Shown here: in pieces, positions 20,841-31,183 of the stretch
Position numbering within the stretch: position 1 is the first letter of the stretch
How the letters are laid out: the number at the start of each line of letters is the position of its first letter
The notes under the pieces: generated by a model
The model's database searches: none
What the model saw: the letters and a program-made list of their open reading frames with translations, nothing else
What the model was told of the DNA's origin: nothing
Position numbers and translations under genes: made by a program
Source: Carposina sasakii
Taxonomy: Eukaryota > Arthropoda > Insecta > Lepidoptera > Carposinidae
Direction: 5' to 3'
Assembly: GCA_014607495.2 (NCBI GenBank)
Contig: CP053153.1
Coordinates: 1,488,001-1,552,000, forward strand
DNA: 64,000 bases

Positions 20841-21899
20841 TGATTGTAAGTTACCCGTGTACCCATAGCTTCCACTTGACTATTCAACTTAATGTACTCA
20901 TGTTATTTAACTCACAATACTTACAGCGACTTAACTAGGTACGTAGCAAATCTAACTATATAAGACCGTTTGTCTACCGCCACCGTCACCAAGAATTGAG
21001 ATCGGATTACATACTTATGCTATCTAGACACGCGGTAGTGTGTCAAACCAAGTACCAGCTAGCAGAACTGGCAAGCAGCACCGTGTGTAATTTTACACGA
21101 ACTATTTAGAGCCACTTTTGACCCCCTCACAATTCAAAATTAGATCTCACTTTTTTTTGGTTGGAACTTGGTCCTCGTTTCACATTTATGTTTTTGATGA
21201 GATTAGATTAGACTAAAAGATGTTGGGTCAGAAAAATGCAAATAATACACTGACTTTTCATCTGACTGTTTATTTTAAGTCCCAAAAAGTACTTATACTA
21301 GTTGACCCTACCGAATTTCATATTATCAATAAATAAAAAACCTAAGCTCTTTAGCAGAAACTAAAAAAGCAATCACGGAATGGTAGTCATAAATTATTTC
21401 ATTTAAAAATAAATTAGGCCCATTTTAATATCTTTACAGCTTTATCAATTTTATATTACAGTGTCGCCACTTTATTTAGTCCACTCAGAAAATGTTGGTG
21501 AAGCCTGTAGTTTATAATTTAGTCACATGTGTCATAAAGTTTGTGACAGCTGAACATATTGTAGGCCCACGTGTGTGGGTCCAAGTTTTTTTCTTACTTT
21601 GCACCTTTCTTTGATAATCCGTAACATGTGTCATATCCTTGTAGAATTTGTTACAGTAATTAAGGTCCCCTGATAGAGGAGCTAGTGTCTATGTAATTCT
21701 TACACAGTTTTATCTATTCTATTTAGTTCGGTTACTATCCGTGTGACTTCGTTATTGAAAGAGGAATAGTAAAAAATTGTATCAAATTGTGAAATATTAC
21801 TGTGTAGAATAGAAATGTATGCTTAAAGAATTACTTGTTTTGTTACTTGCTCAGACATTTGCTTGATCATGGAGTAATTATACATATAGATAATATACA
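20841..21899. other. No recognisable feature
   Basis: Mixed AT-rich DNA. A small hairpin, GGCCCACGTGTGTGGGTCC, lies near 21565. No coding evidence. Confidence 0.5.
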
Positions 21900-22138
21900 T
21901 TAGCCTATCCATTGTTGGACGTAGGCCTCCCCCAGGACACGCTTCAAGGCTACTACTATAATGTGGTTTTTGCCCATAGTCACTACACTGGGCAGGCGGG
22001 TTGGTGACCGCAGTGTGATTTTCGGAATATATTAACGGGACGCGCTGCAGTCCACCTCCTGAAAACCCTCGCCTCGTAAGATACCCACGGGTAGACTTGG
22101 AATTGTGCTAGTCTACTCTGCTGACACCACACGGCCTA
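21900..22138 (-). mobile_element. SINE family E copy
   Basis: The complement of TTAGCCTATCCATTGTTGGA, CGTAGGCCTCCCCCAGGACA, CACTGGGCAGGCGGGTTGGT, AACCCTCGCCTCGTAAGATA and TGCTGACACCACACGGC gives the family from head to 3' tail. It is moderately diverged. Confidence 0.78.
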
Positions 22139-23458
22139 CTACCCAAACCTATTTGCAATATCATATAGTCATGCGGAGTAACCATTGTTTTCATTGTGAA
22201 AGCGAAACGCCCTGTATAATACTGCATGCAGCGCGACATAGGTAGATTATTACAAAGCTCCATAGTGCTATGGACTTGCAAGTATAATTTATGACATTTA
22301 ACAAATTGTCTTCAACACAACATTATAGGTGAGTATATGCATACATTTGGTATGTACGCATATGTATATCAAAGACAAATGATAAAATCTGCCCATCTTT
22401 AGGTAATAATAATCGTATATAATATACGTCCCTCAATAGCCATTATAATCGAAATGCCCGGGCAGAATGGTCGATTTTACAATTTGCCTTCTTTTTAATA
22501 CATACTACTCTTTTTTTAATACTACGTACGCATGTGACGTAGTACGTATGATTAGTACCATGTCACCTTCAAAGGTGATTGCCAGCCGGCACCGCCTCGT
22601 CCCCATTCGTTCGTGCCTCACTGCGTTTGTTCGCCCGAATGATCCGAAATCATTGCTCCTTCAATTTTATATCGATTTAGAAATAAATTCGATAACTGAT
22701 ATATTTGCACAGATATATGTGTGGTGTGTGAAAATCAGAATATATTTATTTTATGTTTTAACATAGCCGGTGTTTTAAACACGTAATTTTATTTTTGGAA
22801 ATATAAAAAGAATTTGGGAGTGGATAGCAAAATTTAAATTTGTTATTTTTTCATGTGCTACACAATTTTAAAGTTTAAGTGTGTCTGACGTAAACGAGAC
22901 AAGTAATAAAAAATAAAAAAATGATTAAAGTGTCTCGATAAGCATAAAATAAGGAAACTCGTCAGCATTGTTAAATATTATCATGGAAATTAATTTATCT
23001 ACTATTTTAGGTACTTGCTTAATTAATAGCTTATTTTCTTTTTTAATTTAAACTACCGCAAAAATGTGCAGAAAAATTGAAATACGTAGGTAGCATGTCT
23101 ATTTTTCATATTAACTTTATTTAATATTTTTACTACAGCCTAGCTGTAAAATTATAATATTTTTAGTCTTCACGAAGCGAGTCATGAAAAATAGACATTT
23201 AATTATTGCTTTATTTTCACGTAAGAATTAATATAGTTACACTAGCCTGTGTACCAATTAACCTATTTCATAAAAAAAATAGGAAAAAAGCTACAGCCAT
23301 AACATTTAAGGCCGGGCATTTCAGCGAAGCGACGCGACGACGTCTGAACTTTTCAGACGAGCATAGAATATGGATTTTTTTCTAGAATCCAGATTTATGA
23401 TAATTTAATTATGGTATGAATGAATTGAAACCAACAGGTTCTCTGTAGTAAAGGGATA
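22139..23458. other. No recognisable gene; small inverted motifs
   Basis: The 99-codon frame at 22467-22766 has no recognised motif. Around 22520-22560 ACTACGTACGCATG is followed by TGACGTAGTACGTA, a partly self-complementary stretch. Near 23300 lies GCGAAGCGACGCGACGACGT followed by CTGAAC/GTCTGA-type dyads. Copy number is unknown. Confidence 0.4.
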
Positions 23459-23762
23459 TCTAATTTATAAAATTCTCGTGTCACGGTGTTAGAAGTTAAA
23501 CTCCTCCGAAACGGCTCGACCGATTTTCGTAAATCTTAGCATTCATATCGGTTAGGGTGGAGAATCGGACAACATATATTTTCCATCCCCCTAAATGTTA
23601 AGGGTGGTCCACCCCTAATTTTTTATTATTATTTTTTTGCCAAAATTTTTTGTTTTTATTTTTTTATGATACAGCATACAAAAATACATACAACCTTGAA
23701 TTTTCACCCGTCTAGGATCAACCCCTTTTACATGGCAAAACAACGTTTGCCGGGTCAGCTAG
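23459..23762 (+). mobile_element. Non-autonomous Helitron with canonical ends
   Basis: Starts TCTAATTTATAAAATTCTCG (preceded by A) and ends TTTGCCGGGTCAGCTAG (followed by T), matching Helitron rules (A|TC...CTAG|T). The interior carries CTCCGAAACGGCTCGACCGA, a phrase frequent in lepidopteran Helitrons. 304 bp, without coding sequence or target-site duplication, as expected for rolling-circle elements. Confidence 0.75.
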
Positions 23763-24164
23763 TTTCCATATAAAAATTGTTAGAGCTTATTAAATTTTAT
23801 TCGTTTTAGATTTTAAATTAACTTTTACGATTTTTTTGATAGAGTAAAGTACACACTATCGTATAACAAATTAGCACATTCCTTAGACAATATCCTTAAG
23901 TATGTCGATTGTTTTTTCAAGATGGATAGTTAGTTGTAAATATTCAAACAACTTGTTCTAGCAAAAGGTATTTTTCGCTTGTCCACTGATGTCTCGCCTT
24001 AGGCTGGCCTTATGAAAACATCCATATGTAAAGTCAAGCACATACTATCAGACTTCCACTTGCATTGTCACTCAAACTCATCGCGCAAGCATTGACTGAA
24101 TATTATGAAAATGATATCCAATATTTTGCTGCTATAGTGCTCAATGCTCAATGCAACTGTCAGA
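23763..24164. other. No recognisable feature
   Basis: AT-rich sequence without frames or family matches. GGCTGGCCTTATGAAAACAT near 24003 begins a more complex stretch that leads to the CpG-rich patch. Confidence 0.4.
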
Positions 24165-24330
24165 CGGTCGGACTACACCAACCGGCAGTATAGCCCCAAC
24201 CGCCGTCCTGTACGGACGTACGCTCGTCTCCCATTCACCGGTTACGAAAATAGTAACGTACGGGATAAAAGTCTTTCGTCGGTTACGATTTAACCTTAGT
24301 GCCAAGAATAATTTTGTGCAGTGATTGAGT
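24165..24330. other. CpG-rich patch, possible promoter or repeat
   Basis: In otherwise AT-rich DNA this stretch reads CGGTCGGACTACACCAACCG, CCGTCCTGTACGGACGTACG, CACCGGTTACG and AACGTACGGGATAAAAG. The downstream GTGCAGTGATTGAGTG could serve as an initiator-like start (CAGT). No splice-donor-bounded exon could be defined, and no gene follows recognisably. It may equally be part of an unrecognised mobile element. Confidence 0.25.
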
Positions 24331-24675
24331 GATATTTAAAGGATTTCTTTGTTGAAACGTAAGTAAGCTTTGTGTTGAGTTTGTAGTTTTTGTAGATGGA
24401 AAACCCTTTTAGTTTTGCCATTTCCCATGGTCTATCAGTTTGTTCATGATTTACAATAGCTAGAACTATTAGTAAATCAAAATCTACTATCAAAAGAATA
24501 AATAAATTACGGTTGAAATATGTATAAAACCGATTAGTACGAAAATGTCACATAGTTTCTTAAAAAATCTCTAGTAAATGAACGGAATATAATTTTTGGG
24601 GAAAGTAAGGAAAAGTTATTGCTTAATAAATATTTTCAAAAATTAAATCCGCAATCTGTATAGAGCTACCACTAT

Positions 24676-24880
24676 GACAAACCGAGCCCACGTACGCAAC
24701 GTATGCTACGCATTATGACATCTAGACTACGAAAATTATATGCTTGGAAACACACTTATCATACGCAACGTTGTGTATGGCAAGTGAGTTCGTAAGTCAT
24801 ATATTTTCATATAAAATTCGTAGTCTAGATGTCATACTCGTAGTGCGTAGTATACGTTGTGTACGTGGGCTCAGTTTGTC
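24676..24880. mobile_element. Foldback MITE (family O)
   Basis: Left arm GACAAACCGAGCCCACGTAC through TGACATCTAGACTACGAAAA; right arm the complement, ending GTACGTGGGCTCAGTTTGTC. The arms are about 68 bp, with a loop of about 70 bp. Just outside, GTAGC/GTACC-like bases continue imperfectly. No copies elsewhere in the window. Non-coding. Confidence 0.72.
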
Positions 24881-25311
24881 CCTACCTTAATGATGATAGC
24901 GGATTTCTGTACAACACACGGACCGACATGCACCTGGCCAGTTTTTTACTGAAAGCTTCATGCGTCATATTTCAGTCAGTTTGGTTTCTTAATTTTTCGA
25001 ATAACAAACCAACTGTATTCTAAAATGGTTGACGACAAGTGATTCAAACCCTAATATTAATAAATGTGAAGTAGAGACAGAATAACTTTACTCAGTGGAA
25101 TAATGTGACAATTTGTACGGTAAATTCTAAGTTTCCTAATTTCTAAGCGGTAGGAGTATGCTCGAACTAAGTTAACATTCACACATACACACATGACTAT
25201 TTTCCTGAAATTGGGAAGCGAAAAGGTGAGTCCATAGACACGTTAAGAATAGCGATGACGAATTTAATTGATCACAATTATAAAATTTTAATAAGAAAAA
25301 GAGAAAAAAAA

Positions 25312-25375
25312 AATCACCCGAGATTTGAACTCACGACCACTCGCATTCCGTGCATCGCTCTTCCAACTGTAATTA
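25312..25375 (-). repeat. tRNA-derived repeat with A- and B-box remnants
   Basis: The minus strand reads GTTGGAAGAGCGATGCACGG, AATGCGAGTGGTCGTGAGTT and CAAATCTCGGGTGA. GTTGGAAGAGCG resembles the D-arm/A box, and GAGTTCAAATCTC gives a T-arm with a 4-bp or longer stem. It is related to the fragment at 12845-12902. The B box is GAGTTCAAATC, not the GGTTCGAATCC consensus, so transcription is doubtful. It is a tRNA pseudogene or SINE head, not a working tRNA gene. Confidence 0.6.
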
Positions 25376-25404
25376 CAATTTAGTTACAATTATTGTGACA
25401 CGTT

Positions 25405-25480
25405 GCTAGTTTATAACCTGAGAGAATGCCCGATTTCCGTTGTTTCCAGTTGACTCTTCCATGCTTGTAAGGAGATAAAA
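25405..25480 (+). mobile_element. SINE family G fragment interrupted by MITE A
   Basis: CACGTTGCTAGTTTATAACC, TGAGAGAATGCCCGATTTCC, GTTGACTCTT and GTAAGGAGAT follow family G. The MITE A copy begins at 25484, directly after AAAACTA. Confidence 0.55.
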
Positions 25481-25483
25481 CTA

Positions 25484-25858
25484 TACAGGGTGATTTTTGA
25501 TCGTCAACGTTCCCGAAAACTACGGAATCTCCTCATCATCACGATCATTTTTCTCCATGGAAGCATACCTGGGAAGTGTCTGGTTTCCAAAATATTAGGG
25601 TCCAAAGTTGAGTAAATAGACTGCGTTTTTCTGCATAAATGCACATAGACGCGCGTAGCAGGATTTTTTCACGAAAAATAATTAATATCTGTCTATAAAA
25701 AAACTAACATAAACACTAGACACTATAAATTTCGCACGATCAAGGAATTTAAAATTTAAAAAAAAAAAATCCCACCATTTTTTTTGGCATAAACTTACTT
25801 TATTTCATGTATAGAATACGTACCCTTCGTTAAAGGTGGCCACAAAAAAACACCTGTA
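25484..25858 (+). mobile_element. MITE family A, complete copy
   Basis: From TACAGGGTGATTTTTGATCG to GGCCACAAAAAAACACCTGT then A. Landmarks: CGAAAACTACGGAATCTCCT, CCATGGAAGCATACCTGGGA, CTGCATAAATGCACATAGAC and CACTATAAATTTCGCACGAT. Inverted ends of about 15 bp and terminal TA fit a Tc1/mariner-derived MITE. It is nearly identical to 56892-57266, so both moved recently relative to other copies. Confidence 0.85.
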
Positions 25859-26103
25859 TTGTAAAATTAAAGCTAGACTTAAATAAAAAAAATATATAGT
25901 TTAAATTTGTTGACCTCTAATTTAAAATAGAAATTGAACAGTCGCTAATCGGCGTGAAAGGGTTGAGATTATTAATTTGATTCAAATTTATACGCCCTTT
26001 TATTTTTAGGGTTAAGGGCCTTTTTGTTTTAATTATCGGTTTTTCTAATTAAATGTCTGGTTGTTATTTTTTTTGTGATTCATTTTAAGTTAGGTAGAGA
26101 TTA

Positions 26104-26220
26104 TACAGGATGGATAACTTACAATGGTTAATGCTGTCTTAAAATAAATATGTGATTTCGAGTTTCAAATTTTTGTGAATAAATTCTCAGTCGCATATCC
26201 ATTTTGTCACGCTCTGCATT
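26104..26220. mobile_element. MITE family B, degraded copy
   Basis: TACAGGATGGATAACTTACA, AAATAAATATGTGATTTCGA, GTTTCAAATTTTTGTG and ATTTTGTCACGCTCTGCAT match the second half of the 8257-8516 element, with many changes. Confidence 0.5.
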
Positions 26221-28140
26221 ATTTGATTTGGCCATATAAAAATATTTCATATTAATTAATTATCTATATCCGGGCCGAAATAACTCTAGCCAGACCATGG
26301 GTACCTCCTGTTTTTTTTTTTATTGAGGAAACATAATTATAAACTGCAAAAAATAATGCTCAAGTTCATTTTATTGTTGCGTTGTCAGTCATCTCTCGGC
26401 CAAGTGAAAAGTGAAAAGTTGCCACTAAAAACATGAGCGTCAGCTAGTATAATGAAAATCGCTATTTCTTGAAAACAAAATGGAAGGGTGTCATAAGAAA
26501 AACCATCACCCCATCTAAGTGAGGGTGGCGCGTTCAAGGGTTGCTGCTTCAAATCCACCCTATTTTGACGTTAGGGTTGAACCCAATTGACATTGCGGTG
26601 AATGTAATGAGAAAGGTTACATTTTTATCGATTTTCAATATATACCGCGTTATAACAAAATAATATATTCAACAAAATAATATAATTATATTCATGTCTA
26701 AGCTAAACATTGCATAAATTTCACAGATTTTCCATACATTTTGGTGTTAAAAGTAGTTTTTAACAGTGTGTTTAGAGGCGGTTTTGTAATAATACCTACA
26801 TATATTTTTAACGAGTATTTTAATCTATTTAGGTTATTTAATTAAATTAATAAGAAGTCATAGGTTTGTTGAAGAAAATTTGAGAAAATGTGATAGGAAG
26901 CGATATATTTTCATCATAAAGTGGTGACCAAATTTTGTAAGAAAAAAATATGTAACGTTTATTTATTTGTAGTAGTAACAGAATGGTGTCTGACAGATAC
27001 TGTCTGTATTCATTAATTTTGTACAACAAAATGCTTAATTTCACACTTAGCAGTTCTATTCAGAAAAACCTATGCCGTAAACCAACTTATTTGCAACGGT
27101 CCAAAAATCGAGTAAAACCTTTAAACCTCTTTGGGATTTGCTATAAAAAGGTACATTGGATAAGACAACTAGCGCCATCGTCACTCGTTGGGATAATTTT
27201 GCCGCGTCCTATTTTGATGGCAAAGCTCGAGGATCAGTCAAGTATTTGAGAGCGTAGCACTTCTAGGGGCCATTGAAGTGTAAAGTAAAATAACGCGAAA
27301 AACCTAAGTCCTTAAGTTTGTTTTTCCAAGAAACAAATTATTTTTAGTCTACATTCTCGAGGATAAAACTTCTGCTCCCAAATTAAAGATCGAAAAGTTT
27401 ATTTACATCTCGAGCTGAAACTAGTATAATAAGGTTATTTACTTTGACATCTAGAGTTGACTTATTGAATATTATACAATAGAATATTTATTTCTGCAAG
27501 AAACGTGTTACATAAAGATCTTATTATTTTGTTAGAGTATTAATATTGGTTCAGCACATTTCATCAGAGTCTGGCATGCAAAATTTATAATATACCTATA
27601 GATTCTAAATTACATTATAAATATATAACACAAAGCAATGTCACAAAGTACAAAAAAATCAAATAGTTACAATTATACCCAGATAGATAATGATGTATGA
27701 TATCTATCATCTAAAGGGCTTTACAGTGGCTTGATATTCGCTGTTATACTGTAAGGTATTGATCAATAAATAATGAAATAGTTTTAAGTACAAATCCAAG
27801 TTTTCTAACCATTACAACTTTCATCATAAAACATCAGTACACAAGTTCAGTCAATTTTCGATAAGCTCTATTCTAGAAATTTCATCAAGGTTCAATCCAA
27901 CTTCACTCCTCAACGTTTTCGATTCCTCAGTATTTTTCCCGGCAATCTTTTAAAAACCCTGGTATAATATTCACAATACATTTGGCACTCAATACAGGAC
28001 TAGCCGCTGCAAAGGATCTTGATCGTTCACTGAAGAGGCCAGCTCAAGCGCTTACATTATTGTGAAGCTCTCTCTTTGTTGTAAAAACGTTGGGAATAAT
28101 CGGGAAGCGATGATGAAACAGGTTTTAGAAGGCTACACGA
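26221..28140. other. No recognisable gene
   Basis: About 1.9 kb. The 88-codon frame at 26983-27249 shows no known motif. The sequence around 27170-27260 is of more mixed composition but matches nothing I recognise. Near 28150-28210 a reverse SINE G tail (CTAGAATACATCAGCTGCAT) begins. Confidence 0.45.
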
Positions 28141-28149
28141 TTTTGCAAC

Positions 28150-28215
28150 TTGTTTTCTTCACTTTATCTTGTGCTTCACTAGAATACATCAGCTGCATCT
28201 CTTTCTGTGCATGTT
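28150..28215 (-). mobile_element. SINE family G, tail fragment
   Basis: CACTAGAATACATCAGCTGC and ATCTCTTTCTGTGCATG are the complement of the family G tail (GCACAGAAGGAGATGCAGCT, TGATGTATTCTAGTG). Confidence 0.55.
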
Positions 28216-28244
28216 TCTGAGTCTCAAATTTTCTTTAGGAGCAA

Positions 28245-28452
28245 TTATTGTCGACTGCTGGAAGAAGGCCTTCCCTCATGACACAATGACACGTCACATA
28301 CAAGGCTACTGTCAAAGGGGTTTTTTTGCCCATCCATAGCTACGCTGGGCAAGCGGATTGGTGACAAGTGTGACTTTCGGAGTATGTTGGCAACTTGGGA
28401 GGTGCTGCTGTCAACCTCCCGAAAACCTTAATCGCCTCTTATTCTACTTTTC
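28245..28452 (-). mobile_element. SINE family E copy, 5'-truncated
   Basis: The complement of GTCGACTGCTGGAAGAAGGC, CATAGCTACGCTGGGCAAGC, GTGTGACTTTCGGAGTATGT and AACCTCCCGAAAACCTTAAT. It is more diverged than 13745-14012. It abuts the MITE B remnant at 28465. Confidence 0.7.
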
Positions 28453-28753
28453 CGATACGACATGGTGAAATTATAGATAGGTTCGTTATAGTGGACTATA
28501 TGCATAGCTTAACCATAGAGGAATACGATGTCATAGAGTGCTAATGTCATACTAACTGTTTCGATGCAGCATTAGACTTTTCGGTGCCTCACAATTCCAC
28601 TCCTTGATACTTAGATTCTATTAGTGTAATGTATAGTAATGTACTACATTACTAATGTATTGTAATGCAATCTAAGTGTCAAGAATTGGAATTGTGAGGC
28701 ACCGAAAAGTCTAATAGTGCATCGAAACAGTTAGTATGACATTAGCACTCTAT

Positions 28754-28890
28754 CGGCCAATTTCAATACGGGAGATCAAAGAGAATCTCGGATTTTTCTA
28801 TTCCTAATTTGAAATTTTGTATGAAAACAATTGAGGATTAAATCTGATATATGAAAAAAATCTCTCAAGATCAGTTATAGAAATTGGATG
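28754..28890. mobile_element. MITE family D, 137 bp, inside MITE C
   Basis: CGGCCAATTTCAATACGGGA at the left and TTATAGAAATTGG at the right, flanked by TAT (28751-28753 and 28891-28893). Length equals the copy at 8529-8665, in the opposite orientation. The empty site exists in the MITE C copy at 17556-17841, which confirms the insertion. Confidence 0.8.
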
Positions 28891-28903
28891 TATGTCTACA
28901 TCT

Positions 28904-29228
28904 GAAATACTTGAATGTTTGAATTTCAATAAAATATATATAGATACATATTATAAATAGTCGTTTTTTATTGACAACAATACACAAAATATAAAATATT
29001 ACGTTATTACAAATACTAACTACATTATATAAAACTAAAAACTAAATTAATCTACACGAAATTAAATATATTTACAAAGTTGCCTTCTAGCGGGAGGGTG
29101 CCCAGAATGCTGGCCGCATTGCCACGTTGTATGGCAATGCTAATTTTTTGCGCAAAAAAGAGACCAGCATTCTGGTCACGGGAGCTTTCGCGTAATTTAT
29201 TTGAAATTTCCCGGTAGAGGCGATGAGC
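28904..29228. mobile_element. Retroposon-like insertion with 10-bp target duplication
   Basis: A 325-bp block inserted in MITE C between two copies of GTCTACATCT (28894-28903 and 29229-29238). Its left part is AT-rich (CAATAAAATATATATAGATA); its right part is the structured, GC-richer sequence described separately. A 10-bp duplication suits target-primed insertion of a LINE or SINE end, probably in the minus orientation. The family is not recognised and there is no other copy here. Confidence 0.65.
29102..29175. repeat. Three-stem dyad structure
   Basis: Outer stem CCAGAATGCTGG (29102-29113) with CCAGCATTCTGG (29164-29175), 12 bp perfect. Inside it, GCATTGCCA (29116-29124) pairs with TGGCAATGC (29132-29140), 9 bp perfect. 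Next is the 16-nt perfect palindrome TTTTTTGCGCAAAAAA (29144-29159). Together these could fold as a three-way junction. It lies inside the 325-bp insertion, so it probably belongs to that element's RNA or to its end. Confidence 0.75.
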
Positions 29229-29290
29229 GTCTACATCTTATTTCTCTATGGCTTAACATAGGTACCCCTTTTGTTATATGCTGCGTGTTA

Positions 29291-29792
29291 GTGTCTATTC
29301 AAAAATCCTTTAATATTTCCCTATATTGCCAATATCGCAGTCTCAGCAGCAGTATTCAGAATCCAGTAAATCTGCATAGGAAAGGAGCGGGATTACTTTC
29401 CAAGTCGAGAGTTCAAGCGCTCACATTATTGCAAAGTTCTTTGTACATTGTTAAACGCTGAAACGACTTGTTTCTGAACTAGATCTCGGGTAAGGTATCG
29501 CAATTGTGAGTTATATTTAATGCGTATTTTGCCTTGTTTTAGTAACCGATATATTTATAAAGTTTTATCTATTTAGGTTAACTTTTAAGTGATATTTTAT
29601 ATTTGGCTACCCCATTTTGAAAATATAGCCGTGAATTTTATGTATATGTCTATACAGATACATAAATACAATATACCTATACATAACTATGTATACACAG
29701 ATACGCGTAAATCTTCTAATTGGAAAATGTAGAAATAAATATAATATATAACAAATTATTATTGCACGTAGGCTCACGTGATCTATAAGAGG
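29291..29792. other. No recognisable gene
   Basis: AT-rich with the motif-free frames 29201-29461 and 29607-29861. A phrase near 29600 (GGCTACCCCATTTTGAAAAT, then ATAGCCGTG) may be the complement of a SINE G start. Confidence 0.4.
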
Positions 29793-30172
29793 GTTATACT
29801 GGGTGTAAAAAGACAACTTGGTTCTTTTAATACCTCGTATTCTTTGTAGCATCACGATCATTTTTTTCTATGGAAGTAATCCTGAAAAACCACGGGTTTC
29901 CAAGATATTGAGGTCCAAAATTACATGAATATCAGCATTTTTTTTAATAAATCCACCTGGAAACAGTTTACAAACACTTTTATAATCCACATTAACATTT
30001 AAAAATGTTAGTTTTGTAGGTACATTTGTCAATCGAATACATTGCTTGCAATAAAAAAAAATCAAAAAAAAGTTTTTCGTTTCCGTTGGTTCTATTGAAA
30101 AAAAAATGATCGTTACGTTACAAAGAATACGAGGTATTAAAATAACAACGTTGTCTTTTTACACCCTGTATA
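29793..30172. mobile_element. MITE related to family A, with long inverted termini
   Basis: Left end ATACTGGGTGTAAAAAGACA and right end the complement of an ATACAGGGTGTAAAAAGACA end. The inverted match extends about 75 bp (TTTAATACCTCGTATTCTTT in both). The interior shares CACGATCATTTTTTTCTATG and TTTCCAAGATATTGAGGTCC with family A's CCATGGAAGC/TTTCCAAAATATTAGGGTCC region, so the two families have a common ancestor. Non-coding. The 65- and 84-codon frames here are chance. Confidence 0.75.
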
Positions 30173-31183
30173 TTACAAATGAAGGCTGGTAGGCTAAAAA
30201 CTAAAGACTAAAAATTTTGTTCTACTGAACCAATGTCACAAAATATGCCACAGATTAATTTTTCTTTAAAATATTTCCATATTAAACAAACTATTTTAAA
30301 GGATTTTATGACAATTTTATTAACGTTACCTGACATATTAATACGAACGTTTTATAGCAGCTGTCAAAGAACTTCAAAATGGTATAATCAAAAGGAAAAA
30401 TTTTACGAGAAAATCGTATTTCAAAAAATTTTATGCTATAAAAATTTACTTCGGCCTCGAAAGTGATAATAAAAATGGATTCAATATCGAATTTTTATGA
30501 GTGGAATAACTTAGTTAAGCTCATTCCAACTGGACTTGATAAAACTGGACAAAGTTAACAGCTATAGATTTTCTAAATTGTACCATGAAAATTACGAAGG
30601 TCGAAGGTCCTTAAACTCTCAAAGTAGAATTAAATCTATCGTGGAAGCTAGATAGTCCCTAAATTGCCTATACATAACAGTAGCATTAAAATTGTTGACT
30701 CAATTCCAATGACATTTGACCATTACAAAATAACTGCTTTTTAATGAGAGCAAAGTGTTCATAGACACCCCCTCAAGGGACAATTCATACTAAGAAGAGC
30801 TCAAATCAAATGAAATGTATTTATTTGTGGATGTTAGGAACAGATGTTATACATAAAAAAAAATAGCAAGATACCTCATGTGACTTTCTATGTCCCGCCC
30901 TAAAGGCATACAGATGTGTATTAAATTGCACAAGAAATTAAATCATGCATCATTAAAAAAAAATCAAATTAGTAACATGCGAATGTCATATTAGGCCACA
31001 CAAATTTATAATTATTATTTTAATACAATTAATTAAAAGAAAATACCTAATTCTGATGAATATGTAAACATACACACATTGTTAAAATTTGTCATTATAT
31101 TTGTCTCATTTCATCATAAGTAGGTAAGTTACGATTTGTCATGGTAACAAATAAATAAAATACTTTGTTATACCGTTGCGCTA
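30173..31183. other. Mostly unassigned; possible LINE 3' end near 30.8-30.9 kb
   Basis: The frame at 30233-30466 (77 codons) has no known motif. Around 30805-30920, AAATGAAATGTATTTATTTG then ATACCTCATGTGACTTTCTA looks like the complement of a LINE 3' end with an AATAAATAC tail; this is weak. Confidence 0.35.

Larger units (their letters stand above)
28514..29250. mobile_element. MITE family C copy carrying two further insertions
   Basis: Ends CATAGAGGAATACGATGT and CTACATCTTATTTCTCTATG, flanked by GCTTAAC at 28507-28513 and 29251-29257. The inverted arms (28535-28753) match 17556-17841. Compared with that copy, two blocks are extra: MITE D at 28754-28890 and a retroelement-like piece at 28904-29228. 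Removing both restores the normal order ACTCTATGTCTACATCTTAT seen near 17815. Confidence 0.85.
28465..29290. mobile_element. MITE family B remnant hosting a nested MITE C
   Basis: GGTTCGTTATAGTGGACTAT then GCATAGCTTAAC (to 28513), and GCTTAACATAGGTACCCCTT then TTGTTATATGCTG (from 29251), together correspond to the right arm of MITE B. MITE C occupies the space between, and GCTTAAC is duplicated on both sides. This is the outermost layer of the nest. Confidence 0.7.

Noticed and set aside
22467..22766. 99-codon plus frame
   Set aside because: No motif or homology I recognise; it begins in low-complexity T-rich DNA.
29102..29175. Parvovirus-like terminal hairpin
   Set aside because: The T-shaped fold is suggestive, but there is no replication or capsid gene, and the block has a 10-bp target duplication typical of retroposition.
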